Source: Phytophthora quininea
Lineage: Eukaryota > Oomycota > Peronosporomycetes > Peronosporales > Peronosporaceae
Direction of reading: 5' to 3'
Assembly: GCA_011947345.1 (NCBI GenBank)
Contig: JAAVTG010000861.1
Span: forward strand, 1-45,359
Length of the DNA stretch: 45,359 nt
Positions 1 through 10,611 of this stretch are shown here, piece after piece. Position numbers and translations under genes: made by a program. The notes beneath the pieces are model-generated. The model worked only from the letters and a program-made list of their open reading frames with translations, ran no database searches and was not told the DNA's origin. Position 1 is the stretch's first letter; each line of letters starts with the position of its first letter.

Positions 1-78
1 GTTGTTCTAAACCTAGTTTTACAATTACGATATATTAATGTAGGATCTGAAACTGTGGTTGTCATTCAGTCGGCCTCA

Positions 79-1621
79 ATGATGTTGCCGCTGCTGAGCC
101 GTCGGTCGCTCTACGCCGCCCGCAGTAGGTTTCTCCCTGCACACCTCCCTCTCTTGTGGCCCTCTCTAACCACGTTTAACCGCCTGCATCTGCAGCTGCC
201 GCGCTGTCAACGCAAGCCGCCAGTTCCTCTCCTGGCCGTACGTTCTGGTCGAAAAGCTCATTGCAGAATGCCCAAACTGACTGTGTACTCGTATTGCAGC
301 GATTTTGCTGTCGTATGGCGACGGCTTCCTGGGTGCTCTGGGCAATGGCAGCTACGAAAACGTGCTGACTCCTACGCCACTGCCGTCAACAACCAGCCTG
401 CCTGTTAAAGAGATCTCGGTGGGCTGGGCCCATGCTGGCTTTGTGACGCACGACGGAGACGCCTACATCTATGGCCGTACGCACTCATTCCGAGATGTTA
501 TTCGTTCCACCAACATGCAGCGGGTGCTGCCGACGCTGGTGGGGTGGATGAACACTTTCACGCGAGCCAGAGGCATCGACGTGTTGGAGCCGGCGCTGCT
601 GGAGCTACCCGACGGCGAACGCGTTAAGAAAATTGTGTGTTCTACAGCGCTGACGTTCTTGCTGACGGAGAGCGGCAAGCTCTTCACACTCGGTGCCAAC
701 GGCTACGGCCAGTGTGGAATTGGCTCGGAAGGCGTCAGTGTAAACCCGCCGACTCTCGTGAACATTGATGAAGAAATTGTGGACATTTCTGCCGGATACC
801 AACATGGTATTGCAGTGACTGCGAATGGAACAGTGTACACGTGGGGCAAGGGTGAGCGTGGCCAACTTGGCTTTGGTACAGGAAATACAGATGCACCGCA
901 AGAGCTGATCGCGCTGAAGGGCAAGAAAATTGCTCGAGTAAGTGCTGGGTTCAACCACTCATGCGCTGTTTCAGGTTTGTAGCAATAACGCTTTACAGCA
1001 AAAACGTTTTTCAGCACTAACAATGTTGTGTCGGTAACAGAGGATGGCGAGCTGTACATGTGGGGAAAGCTGTTGAACCCGAAGGGGAAGGCTGAGAGCA
1101 ATGGCGACCAGATCACCCCGCGACTTGTTCGCACCAGCGACGCTGTGAAACTTATCAAGAGCAGTCATTTCCACGACGTTCATCACAGGTGCGCTTCCTG
1201 TTGTTTATGAAGTGCGTGCTATGATATTTCTAACGCTGATCTGTCTGTAGCTGACGACAAGATCTGGCTGACGGGACGGACGCCTTCAGGTCGTCAGGAG
1301 AAGAGAATTTCTCCCATGTGTCGTCCGCGATGCACACAACTCCGTTCCAGATCACAAGCGAGCGAGTTGTGCGCGCAAAAGACATCGTCAAGATCGGCAA
1401 GGGCGTAGACAAATCGTCCTTTATTACCGGTAAGCCTCATGTTGAACTGTGAATTTATTGCTGCCATCACTGATAACGTGTTGTTGTCAGGGGATGGTCG
1501 AGCTTACGAATGGAATTTTGAGTCGGGTATTCACGAAGTGGATGCGCTGGCCGGGATCAAAGTGGCGTCTTTAGAGAGTGGATTTCACTACCGGCTCCTG
1601 TTGGCGCAACCGGCGAAGTAG
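79..1621 (+). CDS. RCC1-repeat protein, probably mitochondrial (RCC1L-like)
   Basis: Five exons are readable: 79-237 (or 241), 300-974, 1041-1188, 1251-1429 and 1491-1621, joined by introns of about 60-66 nt with GT-AG ends. The protein carries beta-propeller RCC1 repeats, for example LLSYGDGFLGALGNGS, LFTLGANGYGQCGIG, VYTWGKGERGQLGFG and ELYMWGK. The first exon encodes about 54 residues rich in Arg, Leu and Ser with no acidic residues, a good mitochondrial presequence; this resembles the RCC1L/WBSCR16 type rather than nuclear RCC1. The phase at the exon 1/2 and exon 3/4 joins does not close cleanly. Around 1273-1279 the frame moves by one (DDKIWLTG in one frame, then TDAFRSSGEENF in another), so a missing base or a mis-set splice site is likely. 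The family is sure; the exact start and exon 4 are not. Confidence 0.75.
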
Positions 1622-1727
1622 ATTGTGTTCGGGACTCCTTACAGATAATACGAACGGTGGTTCAACTACTTTTGGTGTTACATTGAAAAAATAGTCCTAC
1701 AATATGCTGCCCGTGGCCGGCAGTAAC

Positions 1728-3927
1728 TTAAATTTTGAATTCTTCGGTGGATACCAGCATTGGCTGAATACGACGCCGTGGGCGGCCAGTAGTTGGGCTC
1801 AACTCAAGGTCGTCGTCGTCGGGGAATTCACCAACCAATGCCTCCAAAGATGATGTCTCCCTCACAGACTTCGTTAGGCTTCGGTCGAATGCCACTTTTT
1901 CACCAAACTCTTGCAACCCGTGAGCAGGGGATAATTGGGCGAGCTCACTTTCGTCGCTGCTGCTAGTTTCCTCGTTCAGTGCCGACACTTCTTTCTCAAA
2001 TAACCCTGGCGGTGCTTGAAGAGGCATCATTTCCCCGCTGTCGGAGTAGTGGGGCCTTCCATAAGTACGAAACCTCGACGACATTCTCGCCGTTGGTCTG
2101 TTTGCCACAATGTTTCCAAATGTCGAAGCACGTCACGCTTGAATCGTCTTTGGACCATCCGTCGGCACCGTGCAAGGCTCCAGCCGAGCTGTTCTTCTGA
2201 AAGAAACAAAGCACAGCTCCCTTTGGCAAAAGCGGACGCACTTTGGCCCACTTTTTGCTCATGTGTGCCGCCACTTCCGAGATTTTCTTCGTCGACGACA
2301 ACTTCAGCTCAACCTTTGGTCTGCACCCAGAGCTTACCACGTTGGCCTTTGTCTGCTTATCCCGTGGGACCATTCGCATCTTAATGTAGACTTTCTTCTT
2401 AGAAAATTGCTGTGGCGTGTGAAAAGCGACGCCATTTCGTGTACGAGACCGCTTATCAGTTGGAGTTGGACTCATAAACGTTGCAGCCTCTGCTGTATCG
2501 GTTCGCTTGATTTTCTTGGACGGAGTATCATCAGTGAGAGCGTTTGTACGCTTACGCTTCAACGGAGACGCCGTACTGTGTGGCTGTTGCACGGATGACA
2601 AAGACAACACCCTTTTGGTATCATCAGTGGCGGCGGCAAAACTAGCAGCAGGTGCTGGTACCTGAGGCTGCGAAATGGGATACTTTTTCGCACCGTTGGG
2701 TGATGGACTTGCACTTTGGAGTCCTCTGCAACTGGTAGGATTCCCTTGGCAAAAAACGAACTCAAGTTGGATCGAGATACCCAAGCAGAGATCGACGTTA
2801 GTCCGGGCGACACTGCTCCTGTGGCGCTGAGCGACTGGTGGCTCGTGTGCTCCGTCTTAGCCTTGAGCATCTGACGGCGGCTGCGGATAATTGACTGGAG
2901 AAGCACGTTAGCCAAGCGTTCTTTCAGATCTGCAGAATCAGAGTCGAGCGCTTGGAGTCTGAACAGAATACGCAGATAAGTTAGAAATATACTTCGTAGA
3001 CCGAAGTTCGATCCCTGACTTACTCTTCGCTGTGTTTCTTGATCAATTTGCTCCAGCACCACACGGCGATGCGCACTTGATCCGGGTTGGACAGGTCGAT
3101 GTCGTTCTCCACGAGTTTCAGCATTGCTGAAATATTCTGCATCACCGTAGTGTAGAACTGGCGGACCTCCATGACGCTTTTCGTCCTCAACTTTGTACTG
3201 ATCGCATCGAAACGTTCCAGTAGCAACGAGCTAAACGGCTGCATCGGTGCTCCCTCTGTGGCAGCCGGCCATTTGAGCTTAAACATCGCATAGAACGTAT
3301 TCTTCTCCTGTTCCTGCCAAGACGAGCTCCTTGTCCTCGGTCGCTTAGTCACAGCCAATTGCACTGGCACTTCTCCACCTAACTGAACAAGTCCTGGCTT
3401 GCTGGTCTTTCTGGGCGTCGTCGACGTTGTTTTTCTCGCGGGGGTCCGTGTCTTGGGGCTTTTAGAACGTCTCCGCTGCATTTTCAACGGACTCATTGCC
3501 TTCGATTGCTTTTGTGGCTCTTCAAAGCGCGGAGCGTCTGCAAATGGCTCTAAAATGGGCGAAAGATCTGTATCGAAAGGGAAGTCCAAAGCTCCATCCA
3601 AGAACTGTGCGTCGTGCTCTCCAAGTGCAGCGCTCAGCACCAAATCTGTTGTTTCTGTTGTCTCGATAGTGTTGCCGCCCGTGTCAGTCTCTTTTGCTGC
3701 GCTTTGGACGTTGATACGTCCGTGAATACGTCCATAATGGGGAGATTATTGAGCTGCTCGTCGTCTAACCACGACGTGTGCAGTCCTGAGAGGCTGTCGG
3801 CATCGAACGAGTCTATAAAACACTAATATTAGATATGGCAGTCCTGAAGAAAGCGTTAGCGCGCTCGAAGGGGAGGGAATCACGCACCACGACTAAAGTC
3901 CGCGGAAAAGAGATTGTTGTCTTCCAT
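1728..3927 (-). CDS. SANT/Myb-domain nuclear protein, Cramped / TSL-kinase-interacting-protein-1 like
   Basis: Exon 1 (3927-3888, MEDNNLFSADFSR) joins exon 2 from 3812 across a 75-nt intron; a second intron lies at about 3022-2959 (GTAAGT to TTCAG). The protein has an acidic N-terminus, a Lys/Arg/Ser-rich stretch, then a SANT-like segment (WQEQEKNTFYAMFKLKWP through MEVRQFYTTVMQNI) about one third in. A later block, VELKLSSTKKISEVAAHMSKKW, matches the conserved ELTLS-RKKISSV-HL--KW region of Cramped/TKI1 proteins. Those relatives are chromatin-linked regulators. Frame changes at about 3690, 2715 and 2060 break the ORF. The first two fit one missing A in AAA runs; the one at 2715 could instead be a 47-nt intron (2714-2668). 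The C-terminal 120 residues are acidic and Ser-rich. Function beyond the family resemblance is not visible. Confidence 0.6.
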
Positions 3928-3963
3928 GGCCACTAGCGCAGTCAGCATGAGTCGTACGGACGT

Positions 3964-3980
3964 CGGAGAGGAATGAGAAT
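3964..3980 (-). promoter_or_regulatory. Initiator-like element of the Cramped-like gene
   Basis: On the minus strand the sequence TCTCATTCCTCTCC lies about 45 nt upstream of the chosen ATG at 3927. It matches the core of the oomycete Initiator (GCTCATTYYNCAWTTT) over CTCATTCCTC, then diverges. The position fits a short oomycete 5' UTR and supports the exon 1 start. It is a motif match only. Confidence 0.4.
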
Positions 3981-4313
3981 GTGGACGAGACGGCGGAGAG
4001 CACGCAGAGCTGTCTGGGACGTGCAGATTTGCGCTGGGTCTGTCGCGAGCGAAGGAAGCGCGCAAGTGCTCTTGTAGCCTTCCCGCTCTTTTCGTTCTGA
4101 TGCGCGCCGACTGAAAATGACTTCGGACTTAAGCGAATTTGCGCGCGAAAACTTTGAATGGTCAACTCGCGCCAAAATTCAACACGTGGACCAAAGGATA
4201 AAAACACAGCGTGAGATCAGAAAGCGTTTCGGCCTTGAGTGCATTTATCTAGCTCCTTCATCGTGTAGGTCGAAATGTTACTGTCGTAGCGCTTTCAATG
4301 GTGGGAGAATGCA
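3981..4313. other. Intergenic stretch between Cramped-like gene and AKR-A
   Basis: About 330 bp upstream of the Cramped-like gene and downstream of AKR-A. It contains short overlapping ORFs with no recognisable protein and no clear repeat. It probably holds the upstream promoter of the Cramped-like gene and the AKR-A 3' UTR. Confidence 0.5.
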
Positions 4314-5366
4314 CTACAGGTACTGCTTCCTCAGGTGGAGCACGTGCGGCTCAGGGTCGGTCACCAGCTTGGCCCGGAAGTCTGCAATGGCATCGATCTT
4401 TGCGCGCACTTCCGGCGTGATCTTGTCGGCGAACTCCAGTGCCTTCAAGTTCTCGTCGAGCTGTTTGATGCTCGTAGCTCCGAGGATCACAGTCGACACG
4501 TGTAGGTTGGACGCCACCCAGGCGATGGCCAATTGGGCCATGGAACAGCCCAAATCGTTGGCAATCTCCGTCAGCTTGACCACCTTGGCGACCTTCTCCT
4601 CGAGTCCGTTCGACAGCAACGACTTGTACAGCGGCAACGACAGACGCGAACCCTCGGGAATACCGTTGCTGTACTTGCCCGTCAAGATGCCCGAGGCCAG
4701 CGGCGACCACGTGGTCAGGCCGTAGTTGTACTTCTTATACAGCACGTCAAAGTCATATTCAACACGCGAACGCTCGAGGATGTGGTACTGTGGCTGATCG
4801 AACACGGGGCGAATCAAACCAAGACGGTCGGCAATCTCGCAGGCCTCGATGATCTCGGAGGCAGTCCATTCACTGGTACCCCAGTAGAAGGCCCAGCCTT
4901 GCTCGATCACGTAGTTCATGGCGCGGACTGTCTCCTCCATTGGAGTGAATGGGTCTGCACGGTGGCAGAAGACTAGGTCGACGTAGTCCAGGTCGAAGCG
5001 CTTGAGCGAGGCCTTCATGCCCTCGACGATGTGCTTGCGGTTGTTGCCGCCCTGGTTCGGACCCTGTTTCGTGCCGAAAAAGAGTTTGGTGCTGATGACC
5101 AGGTCCTCGCGGGTCCACGCGCCACGCTCAATGCCGGCTTTTACCACCTTGCCCATAATGGTTTCGGAGCGACCATTCTCGTACACCTCGGCGTTGTCGA
5201 AGAAGTTGATGCCTTGTTTGTATGCGTGCTCCATGATGGAGTAGGCCTTCTCGAAGTCGAGCTGCGTGTCGAACGTGACCCAACTGCCGAACGACAGTCG
5301 CGAGACTAGCAGTCCCGAGTTGCCCAGGAAACGGTACTTCATGTTGTGCGAGGTGGTGGTGCTCAT
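4314..5366 (-). CDS. Aldo-keto reductase, Kv-beta (AKR6-like) type, copy A
   Basis: A single intact exon encodes 350 residues, the usual length for a one-domain NADPH-dependent aldo-keto reductase TIM barrel. The catalytic tetrad can be seen: Asp57 and Tyr62 in FFDNAEVYENG, Lys94 in ISTKLF and His135 in VFCHR. The cofactor-binding end shows ILGATSIKQLDENL. The motifs YRFLGNSGLLVSRLSFGSWVTF and [14 protein letters not shown] are those of the Shaker-channel beta-subunit and related bacterial oxidoreductases. Real Kv-beta subunits usually have Asn in place of the tetrad His, so a true reductase is more likely than a channel subunit. It is the first of five family members here and, like copy B, has no introns. 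The substrate is unknown, probably an aldehyde or ketone. Confidence 0.92.
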   Translation of the reverse strand: MSTTTSHNMKYRFLGNSGLLVSRLSFGSWVTFDTQLDFEKAYSIMEHAYKQGINFFDNAEVYENGRSETIMGKVVKAGIERGAWTREDLVISTKLFFGTKQGPNQGGNNRKHIVEGMKASLKRFDLDYVDLVFCHRADPFTPMEETVRAMNYVIEQGWAFYWGTSEWTASEIIEACEIADRLGLIRPVFDQPQYHILERSRVEYDFDVLYKKYNYGLTTWSPLASGILTGKYSNGIPEGSRLSLPLYKSLLSNGLEEKVAKVVKLTEIANDLGCSMAQLAIAWVASNLHVSTVILGATSIKQLDENLKALEFADKITPEVRAKIDAIADFRAKLVTDPEPHVLHLRKQYL

Positions 5367-5859
5367 CTTGGTGCGGTTGCCTGGCAGTCTTTCGCGTCGT
5401 CAGGCGAATTGGCTAGTGCGGACGAGCTCGACTCCAACGGCAGAACGCGCTGACGTACTTGGTGAGAGGAGTCGTCGACCAAAGTGGCACTGCGGGTCGC
5501 CAAACAGAGACTTGATCAACGGAACGTGTGGCGCTAGAAAAGGTGTCGGACTCGAACGACATGGAGACTGGTTCGCGGACACCTTGTCGATTGAAGACGG
5601 CGTCCAGAGTGGCTGGTGCTTGCCGTGCAGAGCTCGTGCACGTCAACGCATAACACGGGCACGGCTCAGCTACCGCAATTCGCCGCCAGACTGCAACGCG
5701 CGCATCAAAAGATTCGTGAGCACCATTGTAGTCGTGTACACTACGGGAAGAAGCGCTGATATTGCTTTGGTTCATACTACAACCTAGTGTAAGCTCAATT
5801 TCCTCTCACCAGTACACGCATGGACAAACTAGGTCGCAGCCTCATACGTACAACACTGC
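5367..5859. other. Intergenic stretch between AKR-A and AKR-B
   Basis: About 490 bp separate the AKR-A start from the AKR-B stop on the minus strand. A CCAAT-box-like AGCCAATTCG lies about 45 nt upstream of the AKR-A ATG. The longer ORFs in it resemble nothing known. It is probably the AKR-A promoter and the AKR-B 3' UTR. Confidence 0.5.
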
Positions 5860-6919
5860 TTACAGCCACTTCTGGCGCAGGTTGATCACCCAGGGCTCGG
5901 CCTGGGGCACGAGCTTGGGCTTAAAGTCGGCGATGGCGTCGATCTTGGCGCGCACCTCGGGCGTGATCTTGTCGACGAACTCCATGGCCTTGAGGTTCTC
6001 GTCGAGCTGCTTGATGCTGGTGGCACCGAGAATGACCGTCGACACGTGCGGGTTGGCGGCCACCCAGGCGATCGAGAGCTGCGCGACCGAGCAGCCCACC
6101 TCCTTGGCGACCTCAGCCAACTTGTCGGCCTTGGCGACCTTCTCCTCCAGGCCGTTGGACAACATGTTCTTGTACGTCTCCATGGACAGTCGCGAGCCCT
6201 CGGGAATATCGTTGCTGTACTTGCCCGTCAAGATGCCCGAGGCCAGCGGCGACCACGTGGTCAGGCCGTAGTTGTACTTCTTATACAGCACGTCAAAGTC
6301 GTACTCGACACGCGAGCGCTCCAAGATGTGGTACTGCGGCTGGTCGTACACGGGGCGGATCAAACCAAGACGGTCGGCGATCTCGCAGGCCTCGATGATG
6401 TCCTTGGCGCACCACTCGCTGGTGCCCCAGTAGAAGGCCCAGCCCTGGTTGATGATGTAATTCATGGCGCGGACTGTCTCCTCGATGGGCGTGGCCGGGT
6501 CCGGGCGGTGGCAGAAGACTAGGTCGACGTAGTCCAGGTCGAAACGCTTGAGCGAGGCCTTCATGCCCTCAACCAGGTGCTTGCGGCTGTTGCCCACGTC
6601 GTTGGGGCCCGACTTGGTGCCGAAGAAGAGCTTGGTGCTAATCACCAGGTCCTCGCGGCTCCAGACGCCGCGCTCGACGCCCGTCTTGATCACCTTGCCC
6701 ATGATGAGCTCCGACTGGCCGTTGGCGTACGTCTCGGCGTTGTCGAAAAGTTGACGCCCTGCTTGTAGGCGTGCTCCATGATGGAGTAGGCCTTCTCCAC
6801 GTCCAGTTGGTTGTCGAAGGTCACCCAACTGCCGAACGACAGGCGGGACACCAGCAGACCGGTGTTGCCCAGGAAACGGTATTTCATCTTGTGCGCGGAG
6901 CGGCGGCGGGGGCGGCCAT
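5860..6919 (-). CDS. Aldo-keto reductase, Kv-beta type, copy B (frameshifted)
   Basis: An intronless paralogue of AKR-A with the same motifs: [54 protein letters not shown] and ILGATSIKQLDENL. The frame breaks at about 6749: where the other copies read AACTTCTTCGAC this one reads AACTTTTCGAC, one base short. A second missing base near 6888 separates the expected start (MAAPAAAP at 6919, as in copy D) from the MKYRFLGN start at 6887. Apart from these two sites the 340-residue protein is fully conserved including all four tetrad residues, so the breaks may be assembly errors. If real, the gene is a young pseudogene. It lies tandem with AKR-A on the same strand. Confidence 0.8.
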
Positions 6920-7741
6920 GATGCAATGGAGAACTTGACTTGGCTGCTTGGAAGCGAATTCAGGAGTGAGCCCACGCATCAAAGATACCGAAGATTTTGT
7001 AATCGAGGGAGATGGGCTGGTTGACTTGGACGGGGTATGCACCATACAAAACGACCTTTATCCGACGGCAAAAGTGCTTGCTGCTCGCGTGAAAGCGAGC
7101 TGCGTTGCCATGGCAACCAAAATGCCAGTGTTCTCGGAGTGATAAGGATACTTCTTCGGGCCAAACTACTGCAGAACCTGCATCCAAGTGACGAAGGCAA
7201 ATGGTTTTACGGTAACCGTGCGGCACCGCACGAAGTGATTGACAGCTAACCCCGCCTACTACTAAAAGTTTCCGTTGACCAAAGGACATTTATACCTCTT
7301 TCAAAGGGACTTCTTCATGCGCTGTCCGCAAGGGGCTTGCAGCACAAGTTGTGCAGATTACTTGGTCGTGTTGGCGTCGGCAACCTGGCTGACGCAATCA
7401 ATCGCTGAGCACCGATCAGGTTTCAATTCACTTCAACGGTGCAAATTGATGAGTGTTGTTCGCCACTTTGATTTCCTCCGGAGAGCGGCAGCTTCGCCAT
7501 CGGAGATGATAAGTTTATTTCTCCTACACTCGAAATCGCGCCGGAATTCTACCAGTGCGGCAAGCCGATGAGAAATCCGTGATTACCGGGGCAAAGAGTT
7601 TATGCGTACAGAGTTCAAAACGAGTCAAAACACGGTCTGTTCACCACGCGGGCGGTAAACGGCCGGTGGCGGAGTTCACAATTCAATCTTCTCCACGGCG
7701 ATCAAGTTTTACATCGCCCCAAGACCCGAATCCCCGCAAGT
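6920..7741. other. Divergent intergenic region between AKR-B and AKR-C
   Basis: About 820 bp lie between the start codons of the divergently transcribed AKR-B (-) and AKR-C (+), so it must hold both promoters. Several ORFs of 60-110 codons overlap on both strands; none has a recognisable domain or matches its neighbours. No repeat or RNA gene was recognised. Confidence 0.5.
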
Positions 7742-10464
7742 ATGAGCTCCGCTGTCAAGACCGCTAACAAGATGAAGTACCGGTTTCTCGGGAACACCGG
7801 CCTGCTGGTCTCCCAGCTCTCGCTCGGCAGCTACGTCACGTTCGACACGCAGCTGGACTTTGAGAAGGCCTACGACATCATGGCGTGCGCGTTCAAGCAC
7901 GGCGTCAACTTCTTCGACAACGCCGAGACCTATGCGGACGGCCAGTCCGAGATCTTGATGGGGAAGATTGTCCAGACGGGCGTCGAGCGCGGCGTCTGGA
8001 GCCGCGAGGACCTGGTGATCAGCACCAAGATCTTCTTCAGCGCTAAAAACTTTTACGGCTCGGCAGGTCCTAACGACCAGGGACTCAGCCGGAAGCACAT
8101 TGTTGAAGGCACCAAGGCGTCGTTGAAGCGCTTCAATTTGGACTACGTGGACCTGATCTTCTGTCACCGAGAGGATCCGTACACGCCCATCGAGGAAGTG
8201 GTAAGATTATTATTAAAATAATGGTGTTCGTGGAGGAGTATCTAACAGTTTTGACGGTTCAACTGCTGTAGGTTCGGGCGATGAACTACGTGATCGAGCA
8301 AGGCTGGGCGTTCTACTGGGGTACGAGCGAATGGACTGCTGCAGAGATCTCGGAGGCTTGCGATGTCGCTGATCGTTTGGGGCTCATTCGTCCGGTACGA
8401 CATTTGTTTCATGGCACACATCATGAGCAGGCATGCTCAAACGGGGCATTTTGAAAGTCGATGGGATTTGATGTAAAATGGGCAGAGTTGGGAAACTTCA
8501 AAGGGGCATTGCACAGGAAATGTATTGAATTGCCAGAAAACCCTAAAGGGCACTAGCTTACGCATGGAAATGTACGTGAGGTTAGCCTACGTACGCTCTG
8601 TTGGATCAGAAACTCACTGTTGTGCTATAACCTTCTTGCTTGACTCCAATCTGTCTGCCAGCTCCATGACTTCGAAGTATTGACGCGCTTGCAGTTCTTC
8701 TGTGGACCAGCTACACCGTTTAGCGTACTGAAATCCCCTTCCACAGTATGGGTTCCTGGAGCAATACTTGCGAGACCAACAGCAAATTCGATGAGCGCTC
8801 CAAATTCACCACAAGGTTCGACTTTAGCCCACGCGTCTTCAAGCGACAGATCACCTTGATCCTTCACCTTTATGCAAACATCACGCTTTAGCTTGTATTC
8901 GTGGATCAGGTTCTTGCGCTGGCTCCAGATCTCCTCGGTTGCCGATTCACCTAGGTATTCTTGCAATTTTGCTGAATGAGCGATCAGCAGACGACGGAAC
9001 GCTCCATCCGTACACTTCACGATGTCAATCGACCTCGTTGGAGGCGCATCGCGGGCTTCTGCTGCAATATCGAGCTTGATATCGGTAATTCCGTCGATCA
9101 TCACGGTCTGAGCTGTAGTAACAGCTTCCACCAAGTCTTGCTGACTCGTTGATTGCTGGGATTCAGTCGGTTCATTTACTTCATTGAGTTGTGGTATGTC
9201 TTCATCCTCGTGGAAACTCGGGGTATCTTCGTCTACCATGTCCGCCAGATGCGCTGAAACTTCCAAAGCCTCTTCGCCATCTTGATGCTCGTGGATGTTT
9301 GGTTGGTCCAGAGCCATGCCAGCGAAACCCACTTCAGCTCCTTGACGGCATGTATGAACATTGTGGTGTCCCGTGGCAATCTTGTCGAAAAGGTCTCTTG
9401 AGTGAAGGCAGCATCACGGTTAATGCTCAGAGACCTTTGGTGAATCGACAGTTGGCTCACCTTCGTCATTTCGCTTTCAAATTTCAACGCCAGTGATAAG
9501 TGGAGTTCATTCAGAGCAGCGTATTGTTCGCGCATAGTAACCGTTTTATACTGCAGCTTGCGAAAGCAGGCGCGGATCTTCTCGGTCAACTTGCAGACCA
9601 CAAATAGGCACAACCACCATGCGTCACTCGATTTCGTGTTAGCCTTTTCGTCTTGGAGAATCCCAAGACGAACGTAGTTCTTCAACAGAAAGTGGCATGC
9701 ATCGTGTATCAACTCCCAACGTGTCGGTATGTAGGTAACAGCAAATGTTGGCTGGAGAACTCCTTCAACAGCCTAGAATCCGAGCGGCAAAATGGGCACT
9801 CCTGGAGAGTTTCAAAAGGGTTTTTGGCTTTTTATGTGCATAATGCCCCGATAGAGCATGCCTGATCATGAGGGATACGTGTGGATTGATACGGTGTACT
9901 CTTGCAGGCGTTCGACCAGGCACGCTACAACATCCTCGACCGTAGTCGCGTGGACTACAACTTTGCCGATCTGTACAAGGTAAGCACATGCGATTTCGCC
10001 ATTGTCGTTGCATTTACGGCCTCGTATTAATCACGCCCACACAGAAATACAAGTACGGCGTGACGGCCTTCTACCCGCTTGCTGGCGGAGTGCTCACAGG
10101 CAAATACAGTAAAGGCATCCCGGAAGGCTCGCGTATGTCCGTCCCGCTTTTCAAGAAGATGATGGCCAACGATGGCCTGGAGGAGAAGACTTCCAAGGCG
10201 CTGCAGCTTGCTGAAGTGGCCAAGGATTTGGGCTCCTCATTGCCCCAATTGGCCATCGCTTGGAGTGTTTCGAACGAGAACGTGTCGACGTGTCTGATGG
10301 GCGCGTCCCGAATCGAGCAGTTGGAAGAGAACCTGAAGGCCATGGACGTTGTGGACAAGATCACGCCGGAGGTGCGCGCGAAGATCGACGCGATCGCGGA
10401 TTTCAAGCCGTCGATCCCAACAGTTCAATCGCGCGTGCACGAACTTCGCGGAAAGTGGCTGTAA
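7742..10464 (+). CDS. Aldo-keto reductase, Kv-beta type, copy C (four exons, hAT in intron 2)
   Basis: Exons are 7742-8200, 8272-8394, 9908-9979 and 10045-10464, giving 357 residues in one open frame. Sizes of exons 2-4 (123, 72 and 420 nt) equal those of copy D. Introns 1 and 3 are 71 and 65 nt. Intron 2 is 1,513 nt only because it carries a hAT element; without the element and its duplicated target site it would be 68 nt. The tetrad is present ([23 protein letters not shown]) and the C-terminal cofactor segment reads [15 protein letters not shown]. Copies C and D share an insertion relative to A and B ([17 protein letters not shown]) and end in a VHEL motif, so they form their own sub-lineage. 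Splicing past the element should be possible, since both splice sites are kept. Confidence 0.88.
8420..8427. repeat. Left target-site duplication of the hAT element
   Basis: ATCATGAG directly precedes the CAGG end of the element and is repeated exactly at 9865-9872. Confidence 0.9.
8428..9864 (-). mobile_element. Decayed hAT-family DNA transposon inside AKR-C intron 2
   Basis: The element is 1,437 bp long. Its ends are imperfect terminal inverted repeats of about 23 bp starting with CAGG: CAGGCATGCTCAAACGGGGC on the left and, reversed, CAGGCATGCTCTATCGGGGC on the right. It is flanked by a perfect 8-bp target-site duplication, ATCATGAG, at 8420-8427 and 9865-9872. An 8-bp duplication and CAG-starting ends are typical of hAT elements. 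Subterminal motifs (AAAATGGGCA followed by TTCAAA) recur near both ends. It encodes only degraded transposase pieces, so it is probably non-autonomous. Insertion followed the split from copy D, which has the short, empty intron. Confidence 0.9.
8625..9712 (-). pseudogene. hAT-like transposase remnant (C-terminal part)
   Basis: Two overlapping minus-strand frames, 9712-9233 (159 codons) and 9332-8625 (235 codons), seem to be parts of one transposase broken by a frameshift near 9300. The second ends in [24 protein letters not shown], which resembles the hAT C-terminal dimerisation region (…L-VPASSAS-ERVFS). The catalytic N-terminal part and any BED zinc finger are absent, as expected for an internally deleted copy. 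The assignment rests mainly on the hAT-type ends and duplication around it. Confidence 0.55.
9865..9872. repeat. Right target-site duplication of the hAT element
   Basis: ATCATGAG directly follows the right end of the element (…CCTG) and equals the left copy at 8420-8427. Confidence 0.9.
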
Positions 10465-10611
10465 AGGAGACGGCCGCCTTTGGAGTGAAAAAGCAGCTTT
10501 TGAAACGGAGGTTTTTAGCCACTCAAAATCGAGTTAAACGACAACGTATCTTTTCGTGCCTCACAATCGAATTCGCCTCCAAGCACCTAAGTCGACGTCC
10601 TACCTCCAGCC

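Noticed and set aside
2668..2714. 47-nt intron in the Cramped-like gene
   Set aside because: It has GT and AG ends and restores frame, but it is shorter than the other introns here; one missing A near 2715 explains the frame just as well and keeps a sensible protein. Left open in the feature entry.
6960..7289. 109-codon ORF in the AKR-B/AKR-C gap
   Set aside because: No start context, domain or paralogue; it lies in a divergent promoter region.
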